Origin: a virus
Virus record (IMG/VR): IMGVR_UViG_3300047491_000645
Span: 1-37,234 of that record
Length of the DNA: 37,234 bases
Direction: 5' to 3' (one strand)
Positions 16,329 through 23,915 of this stretch are shown here, piece by piece. The translations under genes and the position numbers were made by a program. The number at the start of each line of letters is the position of its first letter. The first letter of the stretch is position 1. The notes beneath the pieces are model-generated. The model saw nothing but the letters and a program-made list of their open reading frames with translations. It made no database searches and was not told the origin of the DNA.

Positions 16329-16685
16329 CTACTCCGATGCTACAAATACTTTATAAGCTCGGTATGACCTATCTGGGTTCGAAATTAGAGGTTTGAACCC
16401 ATCGAATTCTATTTTAATTATGCTGCCAGGGGCTACGTTGGCTGCTTCTAACTTACGAAGTAACTGTCCCTTTGGCCAGACAGTATACCACTCATTAAAG
16501 GCGTCGTTGTATAGGTTCAAAACATGTGCTGGGGTGCCATCCTTCCTGGTTACCTTTTTAAACTCTTCGACCTTACCAAAGACAGACTCGCCTGGTGTTT
16601 CTCCTCTCCAGGTTCTGGCGTCTGCGTCGTTCTTGTTGTTCTTCTTATTCTTTCCCTCAATTTCCGTCCAATTATATTCTGCCAT
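16329..16685 (-). CDS. OB-fold-like small protein, possible ssDNA-binding protein
   Basis: 118 residues; start preceded by GAGGTATAAAT. Order of elements: lysine/asparagine-rich N-terminus (KNKKNNKNDADAR), then beta-type segments GESVFGKVEEFKKV, DGTPAHVLNLYNDAFNEWYTVWP, a helix GQLLRKLEAANV and GSIIKIEFDGFK. Alternating strands around a short helix, in an operon with a RecA-like ATPase and a nuclease, suggest an OB-fold single-strand binding protein. This is an inference from pattern and context; I do not recognise a named family. Confidence 0.5.
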   Translation of the reverse strand: MAEYNWTEIEGKNKKNNKNDADARTWRGETPGESVFGKVEEFKKVTRKDGTPAHVLNLYNDAFNEWYTVWPKGQLLRKLEAANVAPGSIIKIEFDGFKPLISNPDRSYRAYKVFVASE

Positions 16686-16687
16686 AT

Positions 16688-17266
16688 TTATACCTCGTAG
16701 ATGTGTGCGGATACACTGTGGATGGTCATAGTTCCTACCTTAATTCCAAGCTCAGCGGCGACATGTTGTTGAACACGTCCTAAGCCATATATGTTACTAG
16801 CATAGGCTCGTCCTATGTCATGGCTTCTAAATAACGCTGTAAGGTGTAGCTTATTATCCCTAGCCAAGAATTCAATGAATTGAAGGCAGGGCACGTGTTG
16901 ATTGTCGTAGTCAACACAGGGTTGCCAGGTTTTGATCACTGCGCGTCTTGTGTTTAGCTCCTTTTTAAGATGCGATATTGCTCTAGTTAGTTGGTCCCGA
17001 TGGTTAATTCTCTGGCCATAGGTGTACTCAAACCCATGCTTGCCTTCATCGAAGAACTGATTACCATAGATCTCCAAGGCTTTCATGTCCCATCCCGAGT
17101 TAGGGATTGGGAATCCCTTGAGTGGATCTCGGATCACTATCACAAGGTTTTGAAGTTCCTTGGTCATTTGGCGATCCTCAGTGATCACTCTTTCGCCTTG
17201 GAGTTCCACGTGCCGTATAGCAGTTTCTACTGCTGATGCGGCATCAGGTACGTGGAACATTGGCAT
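16688..17266 (-). CDS. thyA: Thymidylate synthase, archaeal ThyA type
   Basis: 192 residues, close to the length of archaeal thymidylate synthases. Matching blocks in order: YGQRI (residues 83-87), the catalytic cysteine C127 in VPCLQF, LHLTALFRSHD (140-150) for nucleotide phosphate binding, ASNIYGLGRVQQHVA (156-170) and SAHIYE near the C-terminus. The enzyme methylates dUMP to dTMP with methylene-tetrahydrofolate or, in methanogens, probably a related pterin. Together with NrdD at the other end of the window it supplies DNA precursors. The protein ends sooner after SAHIYE than bacterial ThyA. Confidence 0.85.
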   Translation of the reverse strand: MPMFHVPDAASAVETAIRHVELQGERVITEDRQMTKELQNLVIVIRDPLKGFPIPNSGWDMKALEIYGNQFFDEGKHGFEYTYGQRINHRDQLTRAISHLKKELNTRRAVIKTWQPCVDYDNQHVPCLQFIEFLARDNKLHLTALFRSHDIGRAYASNIYGLGRVQQHVAAELGIKVGTMTIHSVSAHIYEV

Positions 17267-17500
17267 CTATCGCACCTGTTGTCTGGTTACTTTGAGTTTC
17301 CCATCAGAGTCAAGTACGCAAACCCAATTACGCTGAACAACGCCGCCAAACTGCAAACAGATTCCAGTTCGGGTCGACCAAGGCTCAGGCTTAAACAGCT
17401 TGCAGTTACCACAAACACGATCACAATAAAAAGGTTGGTACTCCACTCCAAGAGGGTCGATCCTATGCTTTGGTGCAAGTAAGTCTTCATAAGTCACCAT
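17267..17500 (-). CDS. Small Cys-rich protein (77 aa)
   Basis: 77 residues whose start overlaps the end of the preceding gene and whose end abuts thyA. Cysteines at C26, C30, C33, C48 and C61 (CDRVCGNC, then GICLQFGG and WVCVLD) suggest a metal site. A pattern of C-G-N-C-K-x-F with a later cysteine occurs in small phage zinc proteins, but no function can be named. The frame 17287-17490 on the same strand is a shadow. Confidence 0.6.
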   Translation of the reverse strand: MVTYEDLLAPKHRIDPLGVEYQPFYCDRVCGNCKLFKPEPWSTRTGICLQFGGVVQRNWVCVLDSDGKLKVTRQQVR

Positions 17501-17664
17501 GGAGTATTCATCTCCGGTTGTCTAGCGAAGCACCCCCCGAACCTGTCATACATGGTTGCGGGTGGGCGGTTACCGCCGAAGTTAAGGCGGTGCATGTAGT
17601 TCAAAATGTTATTAACTTCAGCTGACTGGTAGTCGGCTGCGTTTGGTGGAAGTGCCAGAGTCAT
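17494..17664 (-). CDS. Small hypothetical protein (56 aa)
   Basis: A 56-residue frame starting after CAGGAGAC with 8 bases spacing. It begins 47 bases inside the end of the previous gene and its stop overlaps the next start (ATGGTGA). The strong binding site and overlaps support it. The protein (ADYQSAEVNNILNYMHRLNF, then RPPATMYDRFGG) has no recognised motif. Confidence 0.55.
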   Translation of the reverse strand: MTLALPPNAADYQSAEVNNILNYMHRLNFGGNRPPATMYDRFGGCFARQPEMNTPW

Positions 17665-17938
17665 GTATATTAGTCTCCTGAGTATTATTTTCGAATGCTT
17701 TGTCCAGCCTGTACCGCCAGTATCCGCCTAATGGGCTTTCATTGTTAGCCACGAATTGAAGTGGTGATTGTTTTAAGTCGTCTAAGCTTACCCATGGCGC
17801 TGGGTCTGTGGGAACTATACCTTGCTTGGCTAGTTCTTTAAGCGTTTCGTCTATCTGCTTAATGTCCTCAAGATGTCTTTCGCGTTCCTTTAATTGGAAT
17901 GCGGCGAAGGCTATCTTTTGATCTCTGGTTAATGTCAT
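17618..17938 (-). CDS. Hypothetical helical protein (106 aa)
   Basis: 106 residues. The N-terminal half is a charged helix (FQLKERERHLEDIKQIDETL), followed by a section with WVSLDDLKQSPLQFV and YWRYRLDKAFEN and a disordered Thr/Ser tail. The start overlaps the end of the ERCC4 nuclease gene, implying coupled translation and perhaps a shared role in recombination. No family recognised. The C-terminal end overlaps the start of the next gene by 47 bases. Confidence 0.6.
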   Translation of the reverse strand: MTLTRDQKIAFAAFQLKERERHLEDIKQIDETLKELAKQGIVPTDPAPWVSLDDLKQSPLQFVANNESPLGGYWRYRLDKAFENNTQETNIHDSGTSTKRSRLPVS

Positions 17939-18630
17939 GTCAATGCCTCTATTACAGCTTCTGCTCTTTTTCCTAGTTTTCTACCATTTATTTTTAATTC
18001 TGCTAATACTTTCGGGTCTGCCATGGTTAATGCTCGAATCGAGCCATATGTGTCTACTAGAACCTGTGCAGTAGTTGCTCCTACGCCCGGGATCATACAT
18101 AACATGGCTACATTTACCGGGTTGTCTTTGTCTTTATGTAGGTATTCGAATATAGTAGGTGACATAAAGTAGTCTAAAGCATGGGCGAGAGTAGTCGGTG
18201 CCCAGTCTAGATCCCAAAAGAAGACTGGATAACCTTCAGAGTAAGCCGTCGCGCAGAAGTGCTTGATGCGGCTGAAGTCTCTGAATATTTTATCCTTTCC
18301 TCTATATTTACCGTCTGCTATAGGTGTGACTGAATTCAATACACTTTTCTGGCTACCAGTACAGACTATAAAGCCTGGCTCTCTGGAAGCTTTTAGTACA
18401 ACCAACTGCTGGGCGAGATGTCCCGAGAGAACTGAAGCAACCATGTCTTGGGGTTCCTTAAGCTCGACTGAGAAATAACGACCAGAGCTGGTGTCTTGAA
18501 ATCGAATATCAACAGGCAGCTCCTTAAAACCTTCCCAGGTAAACTTATCCGGATGCTTCTCGGTCGCATTCTTAAGGTCCTCCGCCCTGCGTGATGATTT
18601 TTCATTTGAGTCTACCATCACGCGAATCAT
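17935..18630 (-). CDS. ERCC4/XPF-type nuclease with helix-hairpin-helix
   Basis: 231 residues. The nuclease core reads MVDSNEKSS (residues 5-13), LPVDIRF with D41, VELKEPQDMVASVL (55-68) and LAQQL, matching the V-D-x-x-E-x-S / E-x-K-x-x-x-D layout of XPF nucleases; the usual ERK is ELK here. The C-terminus has a helix-hairpin-helix pair (MIPGVGATTAQVLVDTYGSI, then LKINGRKLGKRAEAVIEAL). Such enzymes cut branched or flapped DNA at single-to-double-strand junctions. It is co-translated with the RecA-like ATPase upstream, a plausible recombination pair. Confidence 0.85.
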   Translation of the reverse strand: MIRVMVDSNEKSSRRAEDLKNATEKHPDKFTWEGFKELPVDIRFQDTSSGRYFSVELKEPQDMVASVLSGHLAQQLVVLKASREPGFIVCTGSQKSVLNSVTPIADGKYRGKDKIFRDFSRIKHFCATAYSEGYPVFFWDLDWAPTTLAHALDYFMSPTIFEYLHKDKDNPVNVAMLCMIPGVGATTAQVLVDTYGSIRALTMADPKVLAELKINGRKLGKRAEAVIEALT

Positions 18631-19325
18631 ACTTTATCCAACCACGCTTTTATCGTTTTGCCCGTCTCAATAGACGGCACAAATACTTTTCCGTCTAGAA
18701 TTCCCGTGCGGTCTTTGCTAACTGTGGCTTGGTGATTCATACCTATGTCCAATACGACCGATAGTTCATACTCAAATCCCTCCCTGATCACAGGAGCCAT
18801 TCCTAACTTGTGAACCCTACCACCTTCGATAGAGTATTCAGTCTTAGACCGCATGGTGACAATAACATGCATCTTAGCCTGGAGAATAGCATCCACTAAC
18901 GTATTATATTCTGGGGTTACTTTCCGCCATGCCGCGAAGCTGTTGCCGGTTTTATCCGCTAACGCTCCTTGTTTATCGAGGAAGCCGCCCTGTCCAGCCC
19001 ATGCGTGGGTGATGGAATCAATGATTAGGACTTCTATGCCTGCTTGCTCTGCGAGTTTGATGGCTGCTATATACTTAGCCGCCTCGAACGGAGGATCAAG
19101 CGTAAGGACCTGGTAGGCGCCCACCTTCTGGGCGCCAATAGTGGTCATTGCATATAGGTCGGCTGAGCAGTTTTCTGTGTCTACTACTCCTACTTTGTTC
19201 CAATTTCCGCCTACTAGGCCACCTGCAACCAGAAGCGCACTTAACGTCTTTCCACTGCCTGATGGCCCACTAAGGCCAAGCTTAACTTTAGCTTGTTTAC
19301 GTTCCGCTGGTCTAAATCCAACCAT
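18627..19325 (-). CDS. RecA-fold ATPase, Sak4-like recombinase
   Basis: 232 residues, the size of phage Sak4-type single-domain RecA proteins. Walker A is GPSGSGKT (20-27), Walker B is VLIIDSITH (99-107), and a later VIVTMRSKTEY may carry the sensor. VVDTEN after Walker A is typical of this family. Sak4 proteins help single-strand annealing and recombination with the viral SSB. The start follows AGGTGAATTAA; the stop overlaps the ERCC4 gene. An OB-like candidate SSB lies further down the same operon. Confidence 0.8.
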   Translation of the reverse strand: MVGFRPAERKQAKVKLGLSGPSGSGKTLSALLVAGGLVGGNWNKVGVVDTENCSADLYAMTTIGAQKVGAYQVLTLDPPFEAAKYIAAIKLAEQAGIEVLIIDSITHAWAGQGGFLDKQGALADKTGNSFAAWRKVTPEYNTLVDAILQAKMHVIVTMRSKTEYSIEGGRVHKLGMAPVIREGFEYELSVVLDIGMNHQATVSKDRTGILDGKVFVPSIETGKTIKAWLDKV

Positions 19326-19335
19326 TTAATTCACC

Positions 19336-19713
19336 TCAATAATATCCTGGTAATACTTTACTATAATCTGCCTCATATGGAGCAGTTATCTCTTCACCTG
19401 TGTCGTCAGTCTGTTCAATGGGCATATTCGAAGCTATCCGAGTCTGGGTGCGAAGCTGTACGCTTAATATAATACCAGCCAGTAAGGCTTCTCCTCTGGA
19501 TAATGTCCCAAGTTTCTTTCTAATTTCAACTGCGAAATCATCAAAGGTCTTGTAGTCTGTCTGCTTGGCATCTAGTATCGATTTAATGAATGCATAGATG
19601 TCTTGTGACCTTTTGGGGTTGACTCCAGCAAGTTCTGCAACGAACTGCATGTACATGCTTTCTTCATCTGGTATGATTCCGAATTGAATATAACCTGCAT
19701 CTTGATCGCTCAT
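19336..19713 (-). CDS. Hypothetical protein upstream of the recombinase (125 aa)
   Basis: 125 residues, acidic at both ends with a helical centre (QDIYAFIKSILDAKQTDYKT, FDDFAVEIRKKLGTLSRGEA, LLAGIILSVQL). The start overlaps the previous stop. It ends 10 bases before the ATPase gene, so it could be a loader or accessory factor for recombination, but I know no family to support this. Confidence 0.6.
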   Translation of the reverse strand: MSDQDAGYIQFGIIPDEESMYMQFVAELAGVNPKRSQDIYAFIKSILDAKQTDYKTFDDFAVEIRKKLGTLSRGEALLAGIILSVQLRTQTRIASNMPIEQTDDTGEEITAPYEADYSKVLPGYY

Positions 19714-20024
19714 CTGTAACTCCCCAGCGCAGCTTTCATTTCTGCATTCTTCTGCGTAACGGCTTTGCGTTTCTCTTCATAAGTTGGATCATTCATAATG
19801 AACTCAATCTTAGCTACTAAGTCACCGCGGCCAGCCGCTGTGCACTTCAGTTGTAGTTTCAGTGCCATAGCCCGAGCATATAACAGATTAGTCTTAGGCA
19901 TGCTAAAGATATCTGGCAATGCGCGAACTCTTTTATCAAGGTCATTAACGTCTATAACATGCTCATGCTTTCTAGCATAAGCCAGTACCCCATCGGGTAT
20001 CATCTCTATGGTATGGCACTCCAT
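19710..20024 (-). CDS. Hypothetical helical protein (104 aa)
   Basis: 104 residues, mainly helical and basic toward the C-terminus (YEEKRKAVTQKNAEMKAALG). Preceded by GGAGGAATTAAAAA, one of the better ribosome binding sites in the operon. The stop overlaps the next gene by four bases. No motif recognised. Confidence 0.6.
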   Translation of the reverse strand: MECHTIEMIPDGVLAYARKHEHVIDVNDLDKRVRALPDIFSMPKTNLLYARAMALKLQLKCTAAGRGDLVAKIEFIMNDPTYEEKRKAVTQKNAEMKAALGSYR

Positions 20025-20037
20025 TTTTTAATTCCTC

Positions 20038-20418
20038 CTAGGCGTAGCCGCCGGGCTCAGGCCCATTGGGACTACGGTAAGGGATCTCCTCATCGGGCTC
20101 CCCATCCTCATCTACTATAACCTGTACGGTTTGATCACCACGCTGTGCATCCAGGCAAAGCTGCTCAGCACGCTCAGCCATTGCCTTGTTTTGACCCTCT
20201 ATCATAGCCTTGTATTGCTCTCGGCTATTCTTGAAATCCTGAGGGGTCTTCCCAGACTCATAATCGTAAAGTATTGATCCATCTCCAAGGAACAGTGCGA
20301 GGATGTACTTGCCTGGCTGATCAGTGTCAATCAGGCCCTCGATGCCCATCTCGGAGAAAAGGTAGTCATTAAGTTTTACTTGCTTTCCGTTTGCGGTCTC
20401 ATATACGTATCTAGCCAT
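20038..20418 (-). CDS. Hypothetical protein (126 aa)
   Basis: 126 residues with a beta-type N-terminus (ARYVYETANGKQVKLNDYLF, KYILALFLGDGSILYDYESG), a central helix (KNSREQYKAMIEGQNKAMAE) and an acidic, proline- and glycine-rich tail (DEDGEPDEEIPYRSPNGPEP). The acidic tail recalls phage proteins that bind SSB-like partners or mimic DNA, without proof. Start preceded by GGAGTGAGGAG. Confidence 0.6.
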   Translation of the reverse strand: MARYVYETANGKQVKLNDYLFSEMGIEGLIDTDQPGKYILALFLGDGSILYDYESGKTPQDFKNSREQYKAMIEGQNKAMAERAEQLCLDAQRGDQTVQVIVDEDGEPDEEIPYRSPNGPEPGGYA

Positions 20419-20586
20419 TTACTCCTCACTCCTTATTACACGCACTACAAGAGTCGGTTTTCGGTACACTCCCTCGAATTTGCCGGGCTTGTCTATGTTT
20501 TCGTCAATATAATTTTGTCTCCAGCGGCGTTTGATGGCTTGTTCGGCTGCCTTCTTTCTGCGCGCTAAGACTTGTCCACTGGTCAT
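20419..20586 (-). CDS. Small basic protein (55 aa)
   Basis: 55 residues, strongly basic in the first half (LARRKKAAEQAIKRRWRQNY) and beta-type at the end (RKPTLVVRVIRSEE). It starts two bases after the previous gene and its stop directly precedes the next ATG. A nucleic-acid-binding role is likely from charge. Preceded by GAGGTGTATTAAAC. Confidence 0.55.
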   Translation of the reverse strand: MTSGQVLARRKKAAEQAIKRRWRQNYIDENIDKPGKFEGVYRKPTLVVRVIRSEE

Positions 20587-20588
20587 GT

Positions 20589-20768
20589 TTAATACACCTC
20601 ATATAATAATTCTAATCGGTCAATAATCGAATCAACAAGCTCTTCAGTTGCCCATGGTAGGGGTTCCCCGGACTGCTTCCATGCTTTGAGAAAACATAGC
20701 ATGTTGTAAATGTCGCGAGGATTCCTACCTTGGTACATGGCGCTCGGTGCTACTGGGACTGGCATCAT
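20589..20768 (-). CDS. Small hypothetical protein (59 aa)
   Basis: 59 residues starting at the first of two adjacent ATG codons, overlapping the stop of the first operon gene (ATGATG/TGA). GAACGAGGT lies just upstream. Helical C-terminus (ATEELVDSIIDRLELLYEVY). Coupled position supports translation; function unknown. Confidence 0.55.
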   Translation of the reverse strand: MMPVPVAPSAMYQGRNPRDIYNMLCFLKAWKQSGEPLPWATEELVDSIIDRLELLYEVY

Positions 20769-20908
20769 ACCTCGTTCTCCTGTCCAGATTCAGTATCTCT
20801 TATTAGATCTAGCACTATGTCTAGTTCAGCTGGGTCATTGTCCTCTATTGCTACTCCGAGCAATCCAACTAGGTTCATGTAGAATCTTTCGGTTACATGA
20901 TATCTCAT
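20765..20908 (-). CDS. First gene of the - strand operon, small protein (47 aa)
   Basis: 47 residues, with a strong site GGAGGTGAGAGAG before the ATG. The protein is acidic and helical (NLVGLLGVAIEDNDPAELDI, VLDLIRDTESGQENEV). It is the first gene after the palindromic promoter region shared with the DNA polymerase gene. As leading gene it may be regulatory, but no DNA-binding motif is visible. Confidence 0.6.
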   Translation of the reverse strand: MRYHVTERFYMNLVGLLGVAIEDNDPAELDIVLDLIRDTESGQENEV

Positions 20909-20937
20909 CTCTCTCACCTCCGAGTGACTTCATCTAT

Positions 20938-20958
20938 ATTGTAATAGCAAGTGGAAGA
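20938..20958 (-). promoter_or_regulatory. Promoter/operator element, - strand copy
   Basis: Read on the - strand: TCTTCCAC, TT, GCTATTACAAT. It ends 29 bases before the first gene of the - operon. It forms the left arm of a palindrome with the copy at 20965-20985. Confidence 0.65.
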
Positions 20959-20964
20959 AAGTAA

Positions 20965-20985
20965 TCTTCCACAAGCTATTACAAT
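20965..20985 (+). promoter_or_regulatory. Promoter/operator element before the DNA polymerase gene
   Basis: TCTTCCAC, AA, GCTATTACAAT, 16 bases before the polymerase ATG. Same element as at 30423-30443 and 36962-36982; differences only in the two central bases. The two arms here are separated by AAGTAA, giving a divergent promoter with a shared palindrome. Confidence 0.7.
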
Positions 20986-21001
20986 AAAGGTAGGCTAGAT
21001 T

Positions 21002-22798
21002 ATGAAAGTAATTGCATTAGATTTAGAGACAACTGGCCTAGACCCTAGAACAGATAAGGTTAGGCTAGCCCAGATATATGATGGCTCGGAGGTGAAGATA
21101 CATGATGTATTCGAGACTCCTGAGACCATGGACTATCTAGTACGGCTCGTTGAAGACAGTAATATATGTGTAGTCGGACATAATCTCAAGTTCGACCTCT
21201 CTTTCATCAGAGCGCATGCTGGTCGACGCCTATACAGTAATAATATACACGATACTCTCCTGGCAGAGCAGGTACTTATGGCTGGGTGGTATCAACCCTA
21301 TTTCGACGTCAAGCATGGTGAGTTAAAGAAGCGGTATCCAGAGTATAGTTTGCAAGCCTTGGTACAAAGACATCTTGGCTTCAAATTAGAAAAGGACATG
21401 CAGCGGTCTAACTGGGGGTCAGCAGAGCTTACTAAGGAGCAACTAATATATGCTGCCCGTGATGTAGAGGTTCTATTACCTTTATATGAGATCCAGAAAA
21501 AGCTCTTGGACATGAATCAGTTAACCCATATAGCAGAACTGGAATTCCAGACTGTGAATCCTATCGTAGAGATAGAGTACCATGGTATGGGTTTTGATTG
21601 GCCAGCTGCTGAGAGGCTTAGGGAGACGAAGTTACATGAACTGGAACAAGCCAGACAAGAGCTTGAATCAGAAGCTAGAGGACGCCAAAAGAGCAAACAG
21701 CTTACTCTGTTTGGTAGCGATGCTGGAGTTGATATTAATTTTAGGTCTCCTATCCAAATAACTAAATATATAAAGGATAAGCTAGGCCTAGATGTAGACA
21801 GCAGCGATGTGGAGACTTTAAAAGGTATAGACCATCCCTTTGCTGCTAAGCTGCTTAAGTTTAGAGGCATAGAGAAGCAAATACAGTTTATTAAGCAATT
21901 CGAAGAGTTTGGTGGTAGAAGTGGAAGATTGTACCCGTATTATAACCAATGTAGGGCTGCAACTGGAAGAATGTCGTCGGCTCGACCTAATGGCCAGCAA
22001 ATCCCGAAGAGAGGCGAAGGAAAAGTATTTAGAACATTGTTTAGAGCTATGGGAGGCCATAAGCTAGTCAAGGTCGATTTTTCAGCAATCGAGATGCGCG
22101 TAATGGCCCGCCTAGCTCAGGATAGAGCCATGATGGATGCTATTATTACTGGCACAGACCTACATAAGCTGACAGCATCTAAGACCAGTAATAAGGAGAT
22201 GGACCAGGTAACCAAGGATGATAGACAGAAAGCGAAGGCGGTCAACTTCGGATTAATTTATGGAATGTCTGCTCCTACTCTTAAGAAGTATGCCTGGTTC
22301 AATTACGGCGTGCGCATGACCGAGCAGGAGGCTGAGGATACTCGTAATGCCTTCTTTAACTTATATAAAGGTATTGCGAAGTGGCATATCCAGGAGAAGC
22401 GGCATCTATCTCTTCTGGAGCCATACTACCAGCACAAAGCGAATGAAGGTTTTGTGGAACTGGCAGTATCAACCCAACGTACTCTGCTAGGTCGTAAGAG
22501 GTTCTGGCCATCATACTCTGGAGAAACTCAGGCAAAACCGACGGAGTTTTACAACAGTTCGGATCAAGGCACCAGTGCTGATATTACTAAGCTATCTCTG
22601 GTCAGACTATATACGGAGCTGCCAGAGGCGGCGCATATAGTAGGCGCAGTGCACGATGAAATAATAGTAGAGTGCCCTGAAACGATTGCTGAGGATATAT
22701 CACAGCTGATGCTGAAGGTCATGAGAGAGGAAGGTTCAAGAGTTCTGGCACCCGTGCCAGTAGACGCGGAAGCAGTCATATCGGAGACTTGGGGATGA
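21002..22798 (+). CDS. Family A DNA polymerase with 3'-5' exonuclease
   Basis: 598 residues. Exonuclease domain: D7/E9 in DLETTG, NLKFDLSF (61-68) and YAARD (150-154), so proofreading residues are all present. Polymerase domain: motif A VKVDFSAIEMRVMA with D359; motif B with R408, K412, F416 and Y420 (RQKAKAVNFGLIYG); motif C VGAVHDEII with H551, D552, E553. This is a complete replicative-type enzyme. There is no N-terminal 5' nuclease. Archaea normally use family B or D polymerases, so this is a viral replisome gene. The primase and helicase follow in the same operon. Confidence 0.95.
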   Translation: MKVIALDLETTGLDPRTDKVRLAQIYDGSEVKIHDVFETPETMDYLVRLVEDSNICVVGHNLKFDLSFIRAHAGRRLYSNNIHDTLLAEQVLMAGWYQPYFDVKHGELKKRYPEYSLQALVQRHLGFKLEKDMQRSNWGSAELTKEQLIYAARDVEVLLPLYEIQKKLLDMNQLTHIAELEFQTVNPIVEIEYHGMGFDWPAAERLRETKLHELEQARQELESEARGRQKSKQLTLFGSDAGVDINFRSPIQITKYIKDKLGLDVDSSDVETLKGIDHPFAAKLLKFRGIEKQIQFIKQFEEFGGRSGRLYPYYNQCRAATGRMSSARPNGQQIPKRGEGKVFRTLFRAMGGHKLVKVDFSAIEMRVMARLAQDRAMMDAIITGTDLHKLTASKTSNKEMDQVTKDDRQKAKAVNFGLIYGMSAPTLKKYAWFNYGVRMTEQEAEDTRNAFFNLYKGIAKWHIQEKRHLSLLEPYYQHKANEGFVELAVSTQRTLLGRKRFWPSYSGETQAKPTEFYNSSDQGTSADITKLSLVRLYTELPEAAHIVGAVHDEIIVECPETIAEDISQLMLKVMREEGSRVLAPVPVDAEAVISETWG

Positions 22799-23061
22799 GA
22801 TCTCATGTTAGATATACTGACGGCTATGAGCATACAGGCACCATACTATTTAATGCTAATCGCAGACTGTATATTTCTACTGTATGTGGCTTACTTATTG
22901 TACCTTGGGAGAACATAGATAAAACCTATGTCTCTTTAGAGGACTTCCAGGAGGCTCAGCGTAAAGCAAAAGAAGACAACCTGGAAGCAACCATGGAAGA
23001 ATTTAGAAAGAAGAATGCACCCAAACATGAATCGGATGGACATACATGGACGGAAATTTAA
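22795..23061 (+). CDS. Small hypothetical protein between polymerase and primase (88 aa)
   Basis: Start ATG at 22795 overlaps the polymerase stop (ATGA) with GGGG just before. 88 residues: the first half is beta-type (VRYTDGYEHTGTILFNANRR, LYISTVCGLLIVPWENI), the rest a charged helix (LEDFQEAQRKAKEDNLEATM). An SH3-like or Sm-like barrel with a helical tail would fit but is not proven. It overlaps the primase gene by 16 bases, so it is probably an accessory of the replication complex. Confidence 0.6.
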   Translation: MRSHVRYTDGYEHTGTILFNANRRLYISTVCGLLIVPWENIDKTYVSLEDFQEAQRKAKEDNLEATMEEFRKKNAPKHESDGHTWTEI

Positions 23062-23915
23062 AAGGTTTTATTAAACTTAGAGAGCATGGAGTGGATTCAA
23101 AAAAGCCAGCTGAACGGTGGCGAGAAAAGCAGTATAAGCGATCCCAGTTAGATGACTGGGTCGCTACTGGTCATAACATAGGGTTCGCCACTGGCACAGA
23201 TGATGTAGTAGTTTTAGATATCGATAACCCCCAACGAGTGGATGAACTTGAAATCGAGCCCTTTCATACATACGCCGTTAGAACCGGCGGCGGTGGGTAT
23301 CACCTTTACTACAGAGTTGCCAGAGCCAAGAAAGTGGTACTCTTTGATCTTGAGGGAATACATCTGGGAGAACTTCAGTGTCTTGGTCAGTATGTTGTGG
23401 TACCGCCCAGCATACATCCTTCTGGGAACCCTTATACTGTGGTCGATCCTGATGTACCTATCCTTGAGATAACTCAGAAAGAGTTGCTGTCGCCGTTCGA
23501 GGGTAAGATTAAGGTTACTAAAGAGATACAGGTATCTAGGGATTTACCAGTTAAGATCCAAACCAATGACCCACTTAGCAGAGTATCGGTAGTAGACGTT
23601 TGGGATGCGACGGTGACAGAGTCCCATGGTGATCAGTTGTTCTGTGTTCATCCATGCCATGGTTCAACCACAGGTCATAACCTAATCATACATCCTGGTA
23701 AAAACGTATGGCAATGTAGGAGATGTATGTCAGGCGGCGGAGTTGCTATGGCTATTGCTGTCAAGTATGGTGTGATTAGATGTGACGAAGCTAGGCCAGG
23801 AGCTTTAAGGGGTGAGATATTCCTTGAGGTGCTGGACGTAGCTAAAGAGCATGGATTCATCAGGTCTACGTCTCTACAGAAGAAGTTGAATTCAGGAGGA
23901 CTAAAGCTTGAGTGA
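23046..23915 (+). CDS. Primase-polymerase (AEP superfamily) with zinc motif
   Basis: 289 residues. N-terminal bifunctional primase/polymerase domain: NIGFATGTDDVVVLDIDNP with catalytic D58 and D60, TGGGGYHLYYR with H86, and GQYVVVPPSIHPSGNPY. A C-terminal zinc site follows with C200, H202, C204, H205 and C224, C227 (CVHPCHG, then CRRC), resembling the zinc finger of phage primases. It would lay primers for the family A polymerase. The stop overlaps the helicase start, and this primase-helicase order is standard in viruses and plasmids. Confidence 0.88.
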   Translation: MDGNLKGFIKLREHGVDSKKPAERWREKQYKRSQLDDWVATGHNIGFATGTDDVVVLDIDNPQRVDELEIEPFHTYAVRTGGGGYHLYYRVARAKKVVLFDLEGIHLGELQCLGQYVVVPPSIHPSGNPYTVVDPDVPILEITQKELLSPFEGKIKVTKEIQVSRDLPVKIQTNDPLSRVSVVDVWDATVTESHGDQLFCVHPCHGSTTGHNLIIHPGKNVWQCRRCMSGGGVAMAIAVKYGVIRCDEARPGALRGEIFLEVLDVAKEHGFIRSTSLQKKLNSGGLKLE

